The translations under genes were made by a program, and so were the position numbers. From an uncultured Flavobacteriaceae bacterium (GTDB lineage Bacteria; Bacteroidota; Bacteroidia; Flavobacteriales; Flavobacteriaceae), in the NCBI GenBank assembly GCA_913044085.1, contig CAJWNW010000002.1, forward strand, positions 1-43,800: DNA of 43,800 bases, written 5' to 3'. The notes below the pieces were generated by a model that worked only from the letters and a program-made list of their open reading frames with translations, was not told the origin of the DNA and ran no database searches. Positions 42,417-43,800 of the stretch are shown in pieces. Numbering within the stretch: position 1 is the stretch's first letter; each line of letters starts with the position of its first letter.

Positions 42417-43367
42417 ATGAAAAAAATTCCAAGTGTAGACCTCAACGATTTTCTATCTGAAGACGAGGCTTTAAAACAAAAATTTGTGTCTGAAATTGGC
42501 CAGGCTTATGAATCCATTGGCTTTGTAGCGCTTAAAGGTCACTTTCTTAAAGACGCGCTTGTAACAGCGCTTTATTCAGAAATTAAAACTTTTTTCGATC
42601 TTCCGATTGCTGTAAAACAACAGTACGAAATTCCAGGCATTGGGGGGCAGCGTGGCTATGTATCTTTTGGAAAGGAAAGTGCCAAAGGTCGTAAGCAAGG
42701 AGATTTAAAAGAATTTTGGCACTTTGGACAATTTGTGGAAGATGATCCTGAATTGGAAAAAGAATACCATCCCAATGTAGAAGTTAAAGAACTTGAAAAT
42801 TTTAATGCTGTTGGAAAAGAAACCTACAGAATGCTGGAAAAAACAGCGAAATATGTTTTGCGCGCATTGGCGTTGCATTTAGACTTAGAGGAAACCTATT
42901 TCGATGCCTTTATTCACAATGGCAACAGTATTTTAAGACCCATCCACTACCCTCCTATTACTGAGGCTCCAGAAAAGGCAGAACGCGCAGCAGCCCATGG
43001 AGATATCAACCTAATAACGCTTTTAATGGGAGCACAAGGACGTGGACTTCAGGTTCAAAACCACCAAGGCGAATGGATTGATGCCATCGCAGAAGCGGAT
43101 GAACTTATGATTAATGTTGGAGACATGCTTTCGCGACACACCAACAACAAATTAAAATCAACCATACACAGAGTAAAAAACCCTCCAAAGGAAGCTTGGG
43201 GCCAATCGCGTTATTCAATTCCGTTTTTTATGCATCCAATTAGCGCTATGAAATTGGATGTTTTAGAAAGCTGTATTGATGCGGACAACCCCAAACAGTT
43301 TGAAGATATCACAGCAGGTGATTTTCTTAACGAACGTCTAAAAGAACTGGGGTTAACCAAAAAATAA
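42417..43367 (+). CDS. 2-oxoglutarate/Fe(II)-dependent oxygenase (isopenicillin N synthase-like)
   Basis: This 316-aa protein has the N-terminal DIOX_N pattern (PSVDLNDFL, YESIGFVALKGH) and a C-terminal jelly-roll. The iron ligands are HGD in AAAHGDINLITLL and the distal His in TIHRVKNP. The 2-oxoglutarate-binding Arg with Ser is in SRYSIPFF. It should hydroxylate or desaturate a small molecule while using 2-oxoglutarate. Bacterial homologues are common and mostly uncharacterised, so no substrate is offered. The stop overlaps the next start by one base (TAATG), indicating coupling. Confidence 0.9.
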   Translation: MKKIPSVDLNDFLSEDEALKQKFVSEIGQAYESIGFVALKGHFLKDALVTALYSEIKTFFDLPIAVKQQYEIPGIGGQRGYVSFGKESAKGRKQGDLKEFWHFGQFVEDDPELEKEYHPNVEVKELENFNAVGKETYRMLEKTAKYVLRALALHLDLEETYFDAFIHNGNSILRPIHYPPITEAPEKAERAAAHGDINLITLLMGAQGRGLQVQNHQGEWIDAIAEADELMINVGDMLSRHTNNKLKSTIHRVKNPPKEAWGQSRYSIPFFMHPISAMKLDVLESCIDADNPKQFEDITAGDFLNERLKELGLTKK

Positions 43368-43693
43368 TGGATTTAAGAGACCAACTTAAAGACTTATTTC
43401 CCGAACATAAAGCATCGGAACAACACCCCCCAGCCTCCAAGCCTGATTTTTGGATACAAGACGACCCTCTGATTTGCAAATATGAAAAACGAAAAGGGAA
43501 GCCGATTACAATTGTAGAAGGTTATACCGGTGCAGACACAGATTTTAAGAAACTGACTTCAAAACTAAAAAAGAACTTTAGCGTGGGCGGTAGCTATAAA
43601 AATGATGCCATTATTATTCAAGGCGACTACAGAGATCAAATTATGGTTTTACTCAAAAAAATGGGATTTAATGTCAAACGTGTAGGAGGTTAA
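43367..43693 (+). CDS. SUI1/eIF1-like translation factor (YciH family)
   Basis: This 108-aa protein has the SUI1 domain in its C-terminal 80 residues: KYEKRKGKPITIVEGYTG, then SKLKKNFSVGGSYKNDAIII, then IQGDYRDQIMVLLKKMGF. YciH resembles eukaryotic eIF1 and influences start-codon choice on the small ribosomal subunit under some conditions. It is coupled to the oxygenase gene by a one-base overlap, an unusual partner that could point to a ribosome-linked oxygenase, though this is only a thought from context. Confidence 0.92.
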   Translation: MDLRDQLKDLFPEHKASEQHPPASKPDFWIQDDPLICKYEKRKGKPITIVEGYTGADTDFKKLTSKLKKNFSVGGSYKNDAIIIQGDYRDQIMVLLKKMGFNVKRVGG

Positions 43694-43703
43694 TTGAATC
43701 ATT

Positions 43704-43800
43704 ATGAGCATTAAAGATTCTGAACTTATTTTAAATTCTGATGGCAGCGTTTACCACCTGCATCTCAAACCCAAGGACTTAGCATCCACGGTCATCACAG
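43704..43800 (+). CDS. Nucleoside phosphorylase, N-terminal fragment cut by the window edge
   Basis: An ATG at 43704 opens a frame that runs to the right edge. The 32 visible residues (MSIKDSELILNSDGSVYHLH, then LKPKDLASTVIT) match the start of Bacteroidota uridine/purine nucleoside phosphorylases, in which a G-D-P-x-R phosphate site would follow. It begins 10 bases after the SUI1 gene, so it belongs to the same unit. The family is recalled from a short segment. Confidence 0.65.
   Translation, partial: MSIKDSELILNSDGSVYHLHLKPKDLASTVIT

Noticed and set aside
1..43800. CRISPR arrays, insertion sequences, prophage, tRNA or rRNA genes
   Set aside because: I saw no spaced direct repeats, transposase or integrase motifs, or tRNA/rRNA-like sequence on either strand by eye; a covariance-model scan would be the decisive test.

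Overview
The window is a stretch of ordinary chromosome from a member of the Bacteroidota, very probably a marine-type Flavobacteriaceae. The DNA is AT-rich. Genes start after A-rich leaders without Shine-Dalgarno sites. Many start regions carry the Bacteroidota -7 box TAnnTTTG a few bases upstream. The gene content fits as well: BatA, YfhO, DUF4834, a LETM1-like protein, a serine-palmitoyltransferase-type enzyme and an alpha/beta-fused E1 dehydrogenase. I see no rRNA, tRNA, CRISPR, insertion sequence or prophage. No gap longer than 300 bases lacks a gene.

Layout. 1-5 kb: tail of an M1-type aminopeptidase, a LETM1-like protein, an ECF sigma factor with a membrane partner, an acyltransferase with altered motifs, a CoA-type Nudix hydrolase and a cyclophilin lipoprotein. 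5-7 kb: OxyR with both redox cysteines, a DUF4442 protein and a DUF2007 protein. 7-14 kb: a same-strand run of S10 carboxypeptidase, glycosyltransferase, BatA/VWA protein, a dihydroorotase-like protein lacking metal ligands, a small membrane protein and an esterase; then, on the minus strand, a PhnP-like metallo-hydrolase with a 57-aa membrane/coiled-coil protein. 14.8-18.3 kb: a conserved unknown with a clear promoter, a Bcp/endonuclease III divergent pair with interleaved promoters, and a second ECF sigma factor with a folded leader and a 47-aa follower. 18.4-25.2 kb: UvrA, then a GT4-YfhO-DUF4834 operon. 25.3-33.1 kb: an outer-membrane barrel with a polybasic tail, a GNAT protein, an alpha-oxoamine synthase, a cysteine-synthase-like enzyme, an S9 oligopeptidase and a threonine aldolase. 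33.2-43.8 kb: prfB with its programmed frameshift, an ArsC-like protein, a 58-aa membrane protein, fumarase, HutI, FtcD, a fatty-acid hydroxylase, the E1 fusion, a 2-oxoglutarate oxygenase, a SUI1 protein and the start of a nucleoside phosphorylase.

How genes may work together. The most interesting neighbourhood is 26.3-29.9 kb. A cysteine-synthase-like PLP enzyme lies next to a serine-palmitoyltransferase-like PLP enzyme, with a large GNAT protein converging on them. This is what a capnine/sulfonolipid (or sphingolipid) locus would need: make the amino acid head group, condense it with a fatty acyl chain, then N-acylate. An E1 dehydrogenase that can supply iso-branched primers and a fatty-acid hydroxylase sit about 10 kb away. 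Oxidative-stress genes (oxyR, bcp, nth, uvrA) are scattered through the window. HutI and FtcD are two late steps of histidine degradation. Three small genes (57, 47 and 58 aa) were found by reading the gaps between larger genes.
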